A stretch of DNA of 41,164 nt from contig CAZMEW010000009.1 of the NCBI GenBank assembly GCA_964565405.1, positions 1-41,164 on the forward strand, read 5' to 3'. Under the pieces are notes generated by a model. That model worked only from the letters and a program-made list of their open reading frames with translations. It was not told the DNA's origin and did not search any database. Position 1 is the stretch's first letter. Each line of letters starts with the position of its first letter. Position numbers and translations under genes: made by a program. Below are positions 1 through 7,254 of the stretch, piece by piece. The DNA comes from UBA922 sp964565405. Its GTDB lineage: Bacteria > Patescibacteriota > Patescibacteriia > Magasanikbacterales > UBA922.

Positions 1-75
1 GGAGAGACTCGAACTCTCACACCCGAAGGTACGTGCTCCTAAGGCACGCGTGTATACCAATTTCACCACCGCGGC
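1..75 (-). tRNA. tRNA-Leu(UAG), 3' end cut by window edge
   Basis: On the minus strand the 5' acceptor strand is GCCGCGG (ends at 75). The anticodon stem CGTGC/GCACG encloses loop CTTAGGA, giving anticodon UAG at 39-41. There is a class II variable arm with a TTCG loop. The T-arm is GAGAG-TTCGAGT-CTCTC. The 3' acceptor strand lies beyond position 1, so CCA status is unknown. Its 5' acceptor strand is identical to that of the tRNA-Leu(UAA) at 36204-36285. Confidence 0.93.
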
Positions 76-111
76 TTATTGTTATCGTTGCAAGAATATC
101 GAATTATGCAT

Positions 112-150
112 AAAAAGTCAAAACCCCGCTCTTTGTGAAAAGCAGGGTTT
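112..150 (-). terminator. rho-independent terminator of pnp
   Basis: On the minus strand AACCCTGCT (142-150) pairs with AGCGGGGTT (122-130) with one G-U pair. A T-rich stretch follows at 112-116. It lies 22 bases past the pnp stop. Confidence 0.8.
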
Positions 151-171
151 ATTCTAAATGTTATCTATAAC

Positions 172-2415
172 TTACGGTCTTCGTGGTCCGCGACTGTTTC
201 CACCACGGAATCCACCGCGATCATTCCCTCCTCGACGAGGACCTCGATCCTCACGAGGTGGCGCTTCCACGTAGCCTTCTGGTTTTGGAGTGAGTGCTTT
301 CATAGAAAGGTTCACTCTACCTAGATTATCTATTTCTTTCACTACCACCTTAACAGTATCACCGAGCTTGAGTACATCGCTTGGCTTGTTAGTTCGCTCC
401 CATGCGATTTCACTCACATGCACGAGTCCATCTTTACCAGGAAGAATTTCAATAAATGCTCCAAAATCTTCAAGTCGAGTTACTTTACCTTCGTATGTTT
501 CTCCCGCAGTAACTTCGTGAGTAAGCTGTTCAATAGTTGCAATCGCTTTCTTCATAGCATCACCGTCGTTTGAGGTAATCATCACGCGACCGTCTTGTTC
601 AATATCGATCTGAACTCCAGTTTCATCAATAATTTTGTTAATGGTTTTTCCACCAGGACCAATCACATCACGAATACGTTCTGGATTGATAGTGACAGTT
701 ACAATGCGTGGAGCAAATGGAGACAAGTCAGCTCGAGGAGTTGAAATACGCGCAGCCATTACATCCAAAATCTGCAATCGGGCTTCACGGGCTTGTGCGA
801 TCGTAGTATCAACAATATCCCATGACAAACCTTGTGTTTTGGTATCCATCTGAATTGCAGTGATTCCATCGGTGGTCCCCGCAATTTTAAAATCCATTCC
901 ACCAGGACCATCTTCTACGTCCTGTAAATCAGTTAATACTTTCCAGTTTTTAGCCTGCCCTGAGCTTGTCGAAGGGTCAGATGCCAAACCCATTGCAATT
1001 CCAGCAACAGCTTTCTTGATGGGGACTCCTGCTGCCATAAGAGACAAAGTTGAACCACAAGTTGAAGCCATTGAACTCGATCCATTTGATCCCATAACTT
1101 CAGATACTACGCGAATGGTATAGGGAAAATCTTCCTGAGCTGGCAGTACTGGCTCCAGTGCGCGCTCAGCGAGTGCACCATGACCAATCGCTCGTCGTCC
1201 AGGTCCACGCATAGGAGAAACTTCGCCATACGTATACGGCGCATCATTGTAGTGGTGCATATATCGCTTGGTACCATCCTCTTCCATACTATCGAGAGTC
1301 TGAACATCTCCAGGTGCGCCAAGAGTTACAATTGAGAGAACCTGAGTATCACCGCGCATAAACATAGCAGAACCATGTACTCGGGGGAGCAGATCAACAT
1401 CAGTTTGTAATTCACGAATCTCAGTAAGAGACCGTCCATCAAGTCGCTGGCCTTTCGTAAGAATTTGTTTGGTAATCTGCTCAGCAACATATGGCTTGAG
1501 CTGTGAAAGTGCTTTCTTGACTACGTCTTCTTCAAATCCAGCACCAATAAGTTCCTCCTTTGCCATCTTTTTCAATTCTTCAAGCATAGCATATCGCTCA
1601 GGTCGTGCGACTTTTGGAGTGTTAAAAATTTTACTATCAGCTTGTGATGCAATAAATTCTTTAAGAGCTGCTCGTGCTTTATCTGCATCAGTCGCCTCTC
1701 CTGCCGCTGGCATATCTTTTTCGCGTCCAACTTCTTTTTGAATTTTTGAAATAAGATCAATAACTGGTTTTAATTCGCTACATCCCCACTTCATGGCTTC
1801 AAGCATAGTATTCTCTGGAACTTCACATGCTCCCGCCTCTACCATGACCAATTTTTCTGGAGTTCCAGCAACAACAAGATCAAGACTAGAATTTTCTTTC
1901 ATCTGAGTTGAGGTAACATTCAAAATAAATTTTCCAGCAGCATCCAAACCAATACGTGCTCCAGCAATCGGACCATTCCATGGGACACTTGAGATTGACA
2001 ATACAGCACTCGCTGCAACAAGACCCACAATTGCAGCATCATGTTCTCCATCAACTGCAAGCGGAGTGAGTACTACCTGTACATCGGTTCGAGTCGCATC
2101 ATTAAATAATGGTCGAATCGCTCGGTCAATCAATCGAGCTGAAAGAATCGCATCATCACTTGGTCGCCCTTCTCGTTTGATGAATCGTGACCCCTTAATC
2201 TTTCCTGCCGCGTATAACTTTTCTTCGAAATCTACCATGAGTGGAAAATAATCGATTCCATCTCGCGGCTCGCTACTCTTCATGACCGTTGCGAGAATAA
2301 CAGTATCACCGTACTTAACAGTAGATGAAGCAAGCGCCTGAAGCGCTAATCGTCCGGTTTCAATCGTGAGAGTTCTTCCCCCCCATTCAATTGACCATTG
2401 CTTTGGCTGTAACAT
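172..2415 (-). CDS. pnp: polyribonucleotide nucleotidyltransferase (PNPase)
   Basis: 3'-to-5' phosphorolytic exoribonuclease that degrades mRNA to nucleoside diphosphates as a trimer. The 747 residues show two RNase PH domains separated by a helical linker, a KH domain with the GPGG loop at residue 586, and an S1 domain at about 640-706. A basic Gly/Arg-rich tail from about 716 is probably an RNA-binding extension. It is somewhat longer than the roughly 700-residue norm because of this tail and a short insert near residues 479-487. That insert is encoded by an interspersed repeat (958-976), in the loop just before the conserved VLTD strand of the second RNase PH domain. The ATG at 2413-2415 follows a 6-bp hairpin and has no clear Shine-Dalgarno. 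It is the last gene of the rpsO-NYN-pnp cluster. Confidence 0.97.
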   Translation of the reverse strand: MLQPKQWSIEWGGRTLTIETGRLALQALASSTVKYGDTVILATVMKSSEPRDGIDYFPLMVDFEEKLYAAGKIKGSRFIKREGRPSDDAILSARLIDRAIRPLFNDATRTDVQVVLTPLAVDGEHDAAIVGLVAASAVLSISSVPWNGPIAGARIGLDAAGKFILNVTSTQMKENSSLDLVVAGTPEKLVMVEAGACEVPENTMLEAMKWGCSELKPVIDLISKIQKEVGREKDMPAAGEATDADKARAALKEFIASQADSKIFNTPKVARPERYAMLEELKKMAKEELIGAGFEEDVVKKALSQLKPYVAEQITKQILTKGQRLDGRSLTEIRELQTDVDLLPRVHGSAMFMRGDTQVLSIVTLGAPGDVQTLDSMEEDGTKRYMHHYNDAPYTYGEVSPMRGPGRRAIGHGALAERALEPVLPAQEDFPYTIRVVSEVMGSNGSSSMASTCGSTLSLMAAGVPIKKAVAGIAMGLASDPSTSSGQAKNWKVLTDLQDVEDGPGGMDFKIAGTTDGITAIQMDTKTQGLSWDIVDTTIAQAREARLQILDVMAARISTPRADLSPFAPRIVTVTINPERIRDVIGPGGKTINKIIDETGVQIDIEQDGRVMITSNDGDAMKKAIATIEQLTHEVTAGETYEGKVTRLEDFGAFIEILPGKDGLVHVSEIAWERTNKPSDVLKLGDTVKVVVKEIDNLGRVNLSMKALTPKPEGYVEAPPREDRGPRRGGNDRGGFRGGNSRGPRRP
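958..976. repeat. interspersed repeat inside pnp
   Basis: The 19-base element CCCTTCGACAAGCTCAGGG (minus strand) is a repeat core that I recall from many environmental bacterial genomes. Here it is read in frame and gives the peptide DPSTSSGQA within PNPase. Its ends are CCCT/AGGG, so it is a weak palindrome. Confidence 0.75.
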
Positions 2416-2417
2416 AT

Positions 2418-2434
2418 GTTCTAATGTTTAGAAC
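2418..2434 (-). promoter_or_regulatory. hairpin just upstream of the pnp start
   Basis: Perfect 6-bp inverted repeat GTTCTA/TAGAAC with a 5-base loop, ending 3 bases before the pnp ATG. It would sit at the ribosome entry site of pnp mRNA. A regulatory role is an inference. Confidence 0.4.
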
Positions 2435-2535
2435 AATGATCAGAAGGCGATAGATCGAGAACGTCTACCAGAGAGACGTGACTGACCTAGATGTCTTCCG
2501 ACCATTATTCGTGAATAATTTTTTAAAAACTTTCC

Positions 2536-2602
2536 CCCCTTGTAGGGGAGGGTCAGGGAGGGGTTGAAGTTGACACCTCGCCCTACCTTCCCCTACAAGG
2601 GG
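2536..2602. repeat. palindromic intergenic repeat (CCCCTTGTAGGGG type)
   Basis: Arms 2536-2552 and 2586-2602 are inverted copies that match at 16 of 17 positions. They could form a large GC-rich hairpin between the NYN gene and pnp. A related C/G-tract element lies at 26244-26280. It may act as a transcription or processing signal, but no T-run follows. Confidence 0.7.
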
Positions 2603-2610
2603 CTAGTAAA

Positions 2611-3171
2611 TTATCTTTTTCTGCGGTGACCACGGTAGTCGTTGATCAGAAAAGTTTCCTGCCCCTCGCTCAAATCCATAAAATCATCTACCGTATCTCG
2701 AAGCAATGAAGACGTGGTTTCACCAAACGCTGCAACTTCTACTTGTTTTCCCATGCTTCGCAAATACTCAACAAGCGGTAAATAGTCCCCATCTCCGGAA
2801 ACAATCACGATTGCATCAAGGCTGGGTGACAAACGAATCGCATCCACAGCCAGACCAACATCCCAATCAGCCTTCTTCATACCGCTATTAAAAATCTGCA
2901 GATCCTTTTCTCGAGTTTCAATACCGAGATTGTAGAGAGCTTCAAAAAATGGCTGTTCATCCTGAGTTTCAGTTCGAACTACATATGCAATTGCGCGGAT
3001 AAGCTTTCGATTGCCTACCGCCTCTTTTACAATCGCTCCGAAATTCACCTTGCGCTGAAACAAATTCTTCGCAGAATAGTACATATTCTGCACATCAATA
3101 AACACCCCAACGCGTTGATCGGGGTGTTTCAAAGGATTATAGTTAGGTTGTTTTTTCTGTGGTGTCTTCAT
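2611..3171 (-). CDS. NYN-domain (LabA/DUF88-like) putative ribonuclease
   Basis: 186 residues with the PIN-like NYN fold. The acidic metal-binding positions are visible: FIDVQN (D26, N29), DWDVGLAVD (D104, D110) and SGDGD (D127, D129). The family contains bacterial LabA-like proteins and eukaryotic nucleases, and the usual role is single-strand RNA cleavage. Both ends are basic (KKQPN near the start, RGHRRKR at the end). The start overlaps the last 29 bases of rpsO, which implies translational coupling, and no other ATG precedes the domain. Its place between rpsO and pnp suggests a job in RNA turnover. The exact substrate cannot be told from sequence. Confidence 0.87.
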   Translation of the reverse strand: MKTPQKKQPNYNPLKHPDQRVGVFIDVQNMYYSAKNLFQRKVNFGAIVKEAVGNRKLIRAIAYVVRTETQDEQPFFEALYNLGIETREKDLQIFNSGMKKADWDVGLAVDAIRLSPSLDAIVIVSGDGDYLPLVEYLRSMGKQVEVAAFGETTSSLLRDTVDDFMDLSEGQETFLINDYRGHRRKR

Positions 3172-3505
3172 GTGTTTCTACTTCCTCTTCCTCTTCCTCA
3201 TCAACTTTTTCAAGTTCGATGAATTGCTTTGCCTGTTTGAGGTCGAGTTTCTTGACGAGTTCTTCGTATGAAGCCATATTCTCACGCTGCAAATACTTGA
3301 GCAATCTGCGACGTTCTCCTACTTTGCGAAGTAAACCTCGCCGGCTTGAGTGGTCTTTTGCATGAGTTTTCAAATGTCCTGACAATTCTTCGATTTCTGC
3401 AGTAAGAATTGCAATCTGAACTTCAGTCGAACCAGTATCTCCCTCATGGGTCTGATACTTTTTGATTAAACGCTGCTTTTTCAATTTTGATAGCATAACA
3501 TGCAT
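3143..3505 (-). CDS. rpsO: 30S ribosomal protein uS15
   Basis: Primary 16S rRNA-binding protein of the small subunit. The core carries the family signature (TGSTEVQIAILT, HLKTHAKDHSSRRGLL, RRRLLKYL). It is 120 residues long, about 30 more than the usual 89. The extra part is a strongly acidic tail containing seven consecutive acidic residues (DEEEEEE). The tail-coding DNA overlaps the start of the NYN gene. The first ATG (3505) gives MHVMLSK. The ATG at 3496 would also fit, and no Shine-Dalgarno decides between them. First gene of the rpsO-NYN-pnp cluster, with its own promoter at 3580-3608. Confidence 0.96.
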   Translation of the reverse strand: MHVMLSKLKKQRLIKKYQTHEGDTGSTEVQIAILTAEIEELSGHLKTHAKDHSSRRGLLRKVGERRRLLKYLQRENMASYEELVKKLDLKQAKQFIELEKVDEEEEEEVETHEDTTEKTT

Positions 3506-3573
3506 TCATTTACCGGGCCGACAGCAGGCATGACTTTTGTGGTCCGTTCCCAATTGATTTGGAATGATTAATA
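3506..3573 (-). promoter_or_regulatory. rpsO 5' leader
   Basis: About 70 bases lie between the expected transcription start and rpsO, with a GC-rich core (3515-3545) unlike the flanking AT-rich DNA. uS15 represses its own mRNA in several phyla through unrelated leader structures, so this is a candidate site. I could not draw a convincing conserved fold by hand. Confidence 0.3.
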
Positions 3574-3579
3574 TAAAGT

Positions 3580-3608
3580 AGTCTACCATAAAAAGTGGAA
3601 TAAGTCAA
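3580..3608 (-). promoter_or_regulatory. sigma70-type promoter of rpsO
   Basis: TTGACT (3603-3608), 17-base spacer, TAGACT (3580-3585). Confidence 0.75.
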
Positions 3609-3619
3609 GGTAAGGATAC

Positions 3620-3668
3620 TCTATAAAAAACGAACACCGACCGAACTCCTGGGGAGTAGCGGTCGGCT
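3620..3668 (-). terminator. terminator of the lipid kinase-like gene
   Basis: On the minus strand CCGACCG (3660-3666) pairs with CGGTCGG (3637-3643), with an inner ACTCC/GGAGT pairing. A run of six T follows at 3625-3630. Confidence 0.85.
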
Positions 3669-3676
3669 TAATCCTC

Positions 3677-4432
3677 TCAGTTCCCTGCGGTTGCGAAAGC
3701 GTAAAACGCCATCGACCCAGAAAATGGAGCGAGAAAATTGTCATCAAGAAGCTCGGCGAAAAGAGTGGTGCCCTTTTCACACAAGCTCTCGAAATACGCA
3801 CTAACCAGCGTCGCCGCAATAACCGCACCGATAATAGAAAGTTCCGAGTACTGCGGAGGGTACAACGGGAACCACCGATCGAGCACGACCGTGATGAGTC
3901 CCGTAATCAATCCGAGGTAGAAATAAAAAATAGCACCGACCCAAGTCTTGGTTCCACCCTCCCACACCAGCTTTTTACCCCAGGCAATACCCGAGAGACG
4001 CGCAGCCGGATCTCCGAATGCGAATATCACGACCGCAGGAACCACGGCCCACAGGGGAACACCGATCACGAGAGGAATGATGATCCCCAGAGTGAAGTGG
4101 ATAGCAGTCGCAGGTTTTCCACGTTCGCTCTTCCTGATAACACCTGTTTTGATGAGGAGCCATTTCTCGAGAAAAAGGAATGTACGTGACAGCCACGGTA
4201 CACGGAAACGCGGTTGTCCGGTATCCTTCCAATTACGCACGAAGAAGTGATAGAGGGGGATACGGATGCAGATGTCGAAGAACGAGATAACACCACCAAA
4301 GACGAGAGCGACAGTAACCTTCTCACCATCACGAAGCGGAAGAACCATGCCAAAGATGATGGCGATGATACCGATCGAGCCGTGGAAGATGGCACGCCCA
4401 ACCTGAGACATGATCTTATGATCAGTTTCCAT
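3677..4432 (-). CDS. CTP-dependent lipid kinase-like membrane protein (dolichol/phytol/diacylglycerol kinase family)
   Basis: 251-residue integral membrane protein with about six hydrophobic segments. It matches the SEC59/DGK1/VTE5 type: GDPAA at 140-144, then GTKTWVG at 160-166 where the family has K-x-WEGS, and DDNFLAP near 230-236 like the DDNxxxP motif of phytol kinases. Members phosphorylate a lipid alcohol with CTP, so an undecaprenol, diacylglycerol or prenol substrate is possible. I chose the ATG at 4432 because GGAGGT lies 5 bases upstream; an in-frame ATG 48 bases earlier lacks this. The gene is GC-rich (58% in 4021-4080) beside AT-leaning tsf and has its own terminator. Sequence similarity is moderate, so the reaction is tentative. 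Confidence 0.65.
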   Translation of the reverse strand: METDHKIMSQVGRAIFHGSIGIIAIIFGMVLPLRDGEKVTVALVFGGVISFFDICIRIPLYHFFVRNWKDTGQPRFRVPWLSRTFLFLEKWLLIKTGVIRKSERGKPATAIHFTLGIIIPLVIGVPLWAVVPAVVIFAFGDPAARLSGIAWGKKLVWEGGTKTWVGAIFYFYLGLITGLITVVLDRWFPLYPPQYSELSIIGAVIAATLVSAYFESLCEKGTTLFAELLDDNFLAPFSGSMAFYAFATAGN

Positions 4433-4480
4433 AGCACACCTCCAGGACAGAAGAAGCCTCGCCTCTTGTATCATTTCCAA

Positions 4481-4512
4481 AACAAAAAAGCAAGGTCACC
4501 CTTGCTTTTTAT
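4481..4512 (-). terminator. terminator of rpsB-tsf
   Basis: GCAAGG (4490-4495) pairs with CCTTGC (4500-4505) around a 4-base loop. On the minus strand a T-run follows. Confidence 0.88.
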
Positions 4513-4521
4513 TTTTTGATT

Positions 4522-5172
4522 TTAGGCTCCCATTTGCTCCTGCACTTCAGCAACAAAATCAGTTTGTTTCTTTTCAATTCCTTCCCCCACTTCAAATCGG
4601 CAAAAACGTCGAAGACTAATTTTTTCTCCGATTTCTCCAGTTGCAGCAGTAAGAAGTTGTTCAATGGTTTTGTCTTCGTCTTTGATGAATGCTTGTTCGA
4701 GCAAACATACTTCAGAATAATATCTGCCCATTTTCCCTACCAAAATTTTTTCAATCATTTCAGCAGGTTTTCCTTCAGCTACAAGCTGATCGCGGTATAC
4801 TGTAGATTCGCGATCAAGATCAGTCTGTGACACTTCAGCACGAGAAAGATATTTCGGATTCATGGCAGCAACATGCATAGCAATATCATTACCAAGCTGT
4901 AAAAACTTTTCGTTCTTTGCGACAAAATCGGTTTCTGAATTAAGCTCAAGCATAACACCGATCTTGCCAGCCCCATGAATATAAGTAAAAATTTTGCCTT
5001 CGGCAGCAACTTTGTCCGCTCGTTTTGCTGCTTTTGCTGCCCCCTTCTTACGGAGCCAATCAACTGCTGCATCAAAATTTCCATTTGATTCTTCAAGGGC
5101 TTTTTTACAATCAAGAATTCCGGCACCAGTAGTAGCACGGAGTTTTGCAATGTCAGAAGCAGTAATAGACAT
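4522..5172 (-). CDS. tsf: elongation factor Ts
   Basis: Guanine nucleotide exchange factor for EF-Tu. The N-terminal UBA-like domain has LRATTGAGILDCKKAL and the core has the hallmark NSETDFVAKN. At 216 residues it is of the short type (E. coli 283), lacking the coiled-coil-rich insertion, as in several phyla. It follows rpsB in the usual rpsB-tsf operon with a 71-base gap, and both share the promoter at 6117-6145. A terminator follows directly. Confidence 0.96.
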   Translation of the reverse strand: MSITASDIAKLRATTGAGILDCKKALEESNGNFDAAVDWLRKKGAAKAAKRADKVAAEGKIFTYIHGAGKIGVMLELNSETDFVAKNEKFLQLGNDIAMHVAAMNPKYLSRAEVSQTDLDRESTVYRDQLVAEGKPAEMIEKILVGKMGRYYSEVCLLEQAFIKDEDKTIEQLLTAATGEIGEKISLRRFCRFEVGEGIEKKQTDFVAEVQEQMGA

Positions 5173-5243
5173 ATAATGTTAAATTAATGTAAAAGGACAC
5201 GAGAGTAGTATACACTAAAATGTATACCTTCTAAACGAAGAAT

Positions 5244-6023
5244 TTATGCACTTGCGATAACGGGTGCTTTCTCCTGAGCTTCTACTTTTTTAGCAACTGG
5301 CTTTGGTTGAGCAGCGATGCGAGCAGCATTTCTCTTTTCGAATTCAATATTTCCTTCTTTCACTGCTTCAGCCACCAAACCGGTCATAAGCTGAATTGAT
5401 TTCACTGCGTCATCATTTGCAGGGATCACATATGTTGCCTTCATAGGATTTGCGTTGGTATCGCAAACACCAATAATTTCAATCCCCATGTTATTCGCTT
5501 CAGTAACTGCAGTCTTTTCGCGCTGCATAGAAGGGATAAAGAGTGCATCTGGCATACGGGTAAGAGAAGCAAGACCAGCAAGGTATCCATCTTTCTTTTC
5601 AAGATCCTTGGCAATTTCAAGTTGTTCTTTCTTGGTATAGTGTGAAAGTTCGCCTTTTACTTGCTTGTCCTTCATTTCTACGTAGTGACGAATAAGTTTT
5701 TTGATTTCAGAAAAATTAGTAAGCATGCCACCAAGCCAGCGCTCAGTAAGATAAGGCATACCGCAATCGATCGCTGCAGCTTTGACGATTTCTCGTGCCT
5801 GAGGCTTGGTTGAGACGAACAAAATCTTCTTGCCGTCAGCAACCATTGCAGTAATCGCAGGCAATACAACTTTGAGCTGTTTTTCGGTCTCTTCAAGATT
5901 AATAATATGAACTCGATTACGCTCAGAAAAGATGAAAGGTTTCATCTTTGGGTGCCAGCGTGAATCTTTGTGTCCGAAGTGAACTCCAGACTGAAGCATT
6001 TCGAGAATGCTAGGGTATTTCAT
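5244..6023 (-). CDS. rpsB: 30S ribosomal protein uS2
   Basis: Small-subunit ribosomal protein. It opens with the family's start region (MLQSGVHFGHK, WHPKMKPFIF, HIINLEET) and contains ERWLGGMLTNF and the DALFIPSM region. I placed the start at 6023 (259 residues) because the conserved protein begins there; upstream in-frame sequence to 6071 has no family match. AAAGGA lies about 10 bases upstream. The C-terminal tail (after about residue 235) is Ala/Lys/Pro-rich. First gene of rpsB-tsf. Confidence 0.97.
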   Translation of the reverse strand: MKYPSILEMLQSGVHFGHKDSRWHPKMKPFIFSERNRVHIINLEETEKQLKVVLPAITAMVADGKKILFVSTKPQAREIVKAAAIDCGMPYLTERWLGGMLTNFSEIKKLIRHYVEMKDKQVKGELSHYTKKEQLEIAKDLEKKDGYLAGLASLTRMPDALFIPSMQREKTAVTEANNMGIEIIGVCDTNANPMKATYVIPANDDAVKSIQLMTGLVAEAVKEGNIEFEKRNAARIAAQPKPVAKKVEAQEKAPVIASA

Positions 6024-6116
6024 AAAACATTTTCCTTTAACCTCGCTCAAGACGCCCGATGGAATGGCCACCAGAGGAAAATATGTCTCGGCTGAGGGAT
6101 TAATAAAAGTGTGTAG

Positions 6117-6145
6117 AGTGTACTAAATAATTCTAATTTTGTCAA
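6117..6145 (-). promoter_or_regulatory. promoter of rpsB-tsf
   Basis: Perfect TTGACA (6140-6145), 17-base spacer, TACACT (6117-6122). It predicts a leader of nearly 90 bases. No conserved rpsB leader fold was identified by eye. Confidence 0.85.
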
Positions 6146-6147
6146 TA

Positions 6148-6190
6148 TAAAATCAATGATCCCGCACCAGCCTAAGCTAATACGGGATTT
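6148..6190 (-). terminator. terminator-like hairpin after the 6218-6580 gene
   Basis: ATCCCG (6159-6164) pairs with CGGGAT (6183-6188). On the minus strand a weak T-rich stretch follows. Confidence 0.55.
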
Positions 6191-6217
6191 TATCACCCAG
6201 CCGAAGTGCTGGGCGAG

Positions 6218-6580
6218 CTACGGGTTGACCGTGAGAAGCCGGTAATCTCCAGTCCATTCACCGGCATCAAGCCGAAAGAAGAAGTGGACCCACTTGTCGA
6301 TGTTCCAGAAAATGCAGGCGACGTAAGTCGCCGAGCTTGTAAGCCTCTGCCAGGCAAACAAAACGAAGCTCACCTTGCCACGGAGCACAGCGGGGATATC
6401 CTGCTGATGCTGCAGGAGATTCTCTCCATGTCCTTGACCGAGATATGCTCCGATCTTCATGGATTCATAGACCACCCCCTGCCTGACCTCAGGCAGATGG
6501 AAGTCGTTGAGTGAATCCAGGATGTTGTATGTACGACCGCCGACCGTCATGGTGGTCGGAATCGCATCATGCGTATTCAT
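6218..6580 (-). CDS. GC-rich orphan protein, 120 residues
   Basis: I do not recognise this protein. It looks soluble, has an N-terminal part with a GGRTYNILDSLND stretch, and ends with an aromatic-rich segment (WVHFFFRLDAGEWTGDY). There is no signal peptide and one Cys. The ATG at 6580 follows GGATGGAGAA, a good Shine-Dalgarno that neighbouring core genes lack. The row 6361-6420 is 57% GC against about 40-43% in neighbours, and it has its own downstream hairpin. It lies alone on the minus strand between rpsB and rpmE. An overlapping plus-strand reading frame at 6206-6514 looks like a shadow. The coding call rests on the ribosome binding site and codon pattern. Confidence 0.65.
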   Translation of the reverse strand: MNTHDAIPTTMTVGGRTYNILDSLNDFHLPEVRQGVVYESMKIGAYLGQGHGENLLQHQQDIPAVLRGKVSFVLFAWQRLTSSATYVACIFWNIDKWVHFFFRLDAGEWTGDYRLLTVNP

Positions 6581-6699
6581 TTCTCCATCCTTTTACTAAG
6601 GAAAATCCGCCCTACTCATTGCGACGGAACTGAATATACCACCAGGTGAAAGGGAATTTCTCAATACTACACTTACACTATGGAGGCTCTTATCAATCC

Positions 6700-6728
6700 T
6701 TGACAATGTATCCATGTCCTGATATACT
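6700..6728 (+). promoter_or_regulatory. promoter of rpmE
   Basis: TTGACA (6700-6705), 17-base spacer, TATACT (6723-6728). The expected start gives a leader of about 25 bases. Confidence 0.88.
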
Positions 6729-6759
6729 ACGGCTTACTATTATTTGACTTGAAAAAGGT

Positions 6760-7098
6760 ATGAAACAGAAAACACATCCAGACGTACACCCAGTTGTATT
6801 CATCGATAACTCAGCAAATGCTGAATTTGTGACGACTTCAACTCTGAAATCGGAAAAAACCCGAGAAATTAATGGTGTAAAACATTACGAAATCTATATC
6901 GAAATTTCATCTGCTTCTCACCCATTCTTTACGGGTAAGCAAGTATTCGTAGACACTGCTCGACGCGTAGAAAAATTCAACGAAAAGAAAGCAAAGACCG
7001 AAGCTGCGTCTGCAACACGAAAAGGGAAAAAGGCAAAAATCGCTGCACGAGCTACTGCAAAAAAAGCAAAGGAAGACGCAAAACCAAAAGCAGCCTAG
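6760..7098 (+). CDS. rpmE: 50S ribosomal protein bL31 (zinc-free form)
   Basis: Large-subunit protein. The signature HPFFTGKQ is present, and the start MKQKTHPDVHPVVF is of family type. The cysteines of zinc-binding bL31 are absent, so this is the Cys-minus form. At 112 residues it is longer than usual (70-90) because of a Lys/Ala-rich tail from about residue 78, which probably binds rRNA. A dedicated promoter precedes it and a terminator follows, so it appears to be a single-gene unit. Confidence 0.93.
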   Translation: MKQKTHPDVHPVVFIDNSANAEFVTTSTLKSEKTREINGVKHYEIYIEISSASHPFFTGKQVFVDTARRVEKFNEKKAKTEAASATRKGKKAKIAARATAKKAKEDAKPKAA

Positions 7099-7110
7099 CT
7101 ACAGAAATTA

Positions 7111-7142
7111 AAAAAACAGGTCATTTTAGGCCTGTTTTTGTT
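7111..7142 (+). terminator. terminator of rpmE
   Basis: ACAGG (7116-7120) pairs with CCTGT (7131-7135) within A-rich/T-rich flanks. A T-run follows at 7136-7139. Confidence 0.85.
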
Positions 7143-7143
7143 T

Positions 7144-7210
7144 GACCCCACCCTTCGCGAAGGGCGGGGTCATCCTGAGCGACCGAGTCTCCGAGGGAGT
7201 CGAAGGATCC
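7144..7210. repeat. composite palindromic repeat (CATCCTGAGC type)
   Basis: 14-base arms 7144-7157 and 7158-7171 form a near-perfect hairpin with one mismatch. It is followed by an element starting ATCCTGAGC and ending GTCGAAGGAT, a type I recall as interspersed in many bacteria. It lies between the rpmE terminator and the prfA promoter. Confidence 0.7.
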
Positions 7211-7211
7211 C

Positions 7212-7240
7212 TTGCATTGTCACGACTCAACCTTTATGAC
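7212..7240 (+). promoter_or_regulatory. probable promoter of prfA-prmC
   Basis: TTGCAT (7212-7217), 17-base spacer, TATGAC (7235-7240). The leader would be under 10 bases, consistent with the lack of a Shine-Dalgarno before prfA. Confidence 0.5.
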
Positions 7241-7254
7241 ACAATAAACCCGCT

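Noticed and set aside
290..2251. Several plus-strand open frames opposite pnp
   Set aside because: They are shadows of pnp, with no family match and no ribosome binding sites.
6206..6514. Plus-strand frame overlapping the 6218-6580 orphan
   Set aside because: The minus strand has the better start signal and a downstream hairpin.
7144..7210. Possible CRISPR or riboswitch in repeated palindromes
   Set aside because: There are no regularly spaced units and no aptamer core; the copies are single and dispersed.
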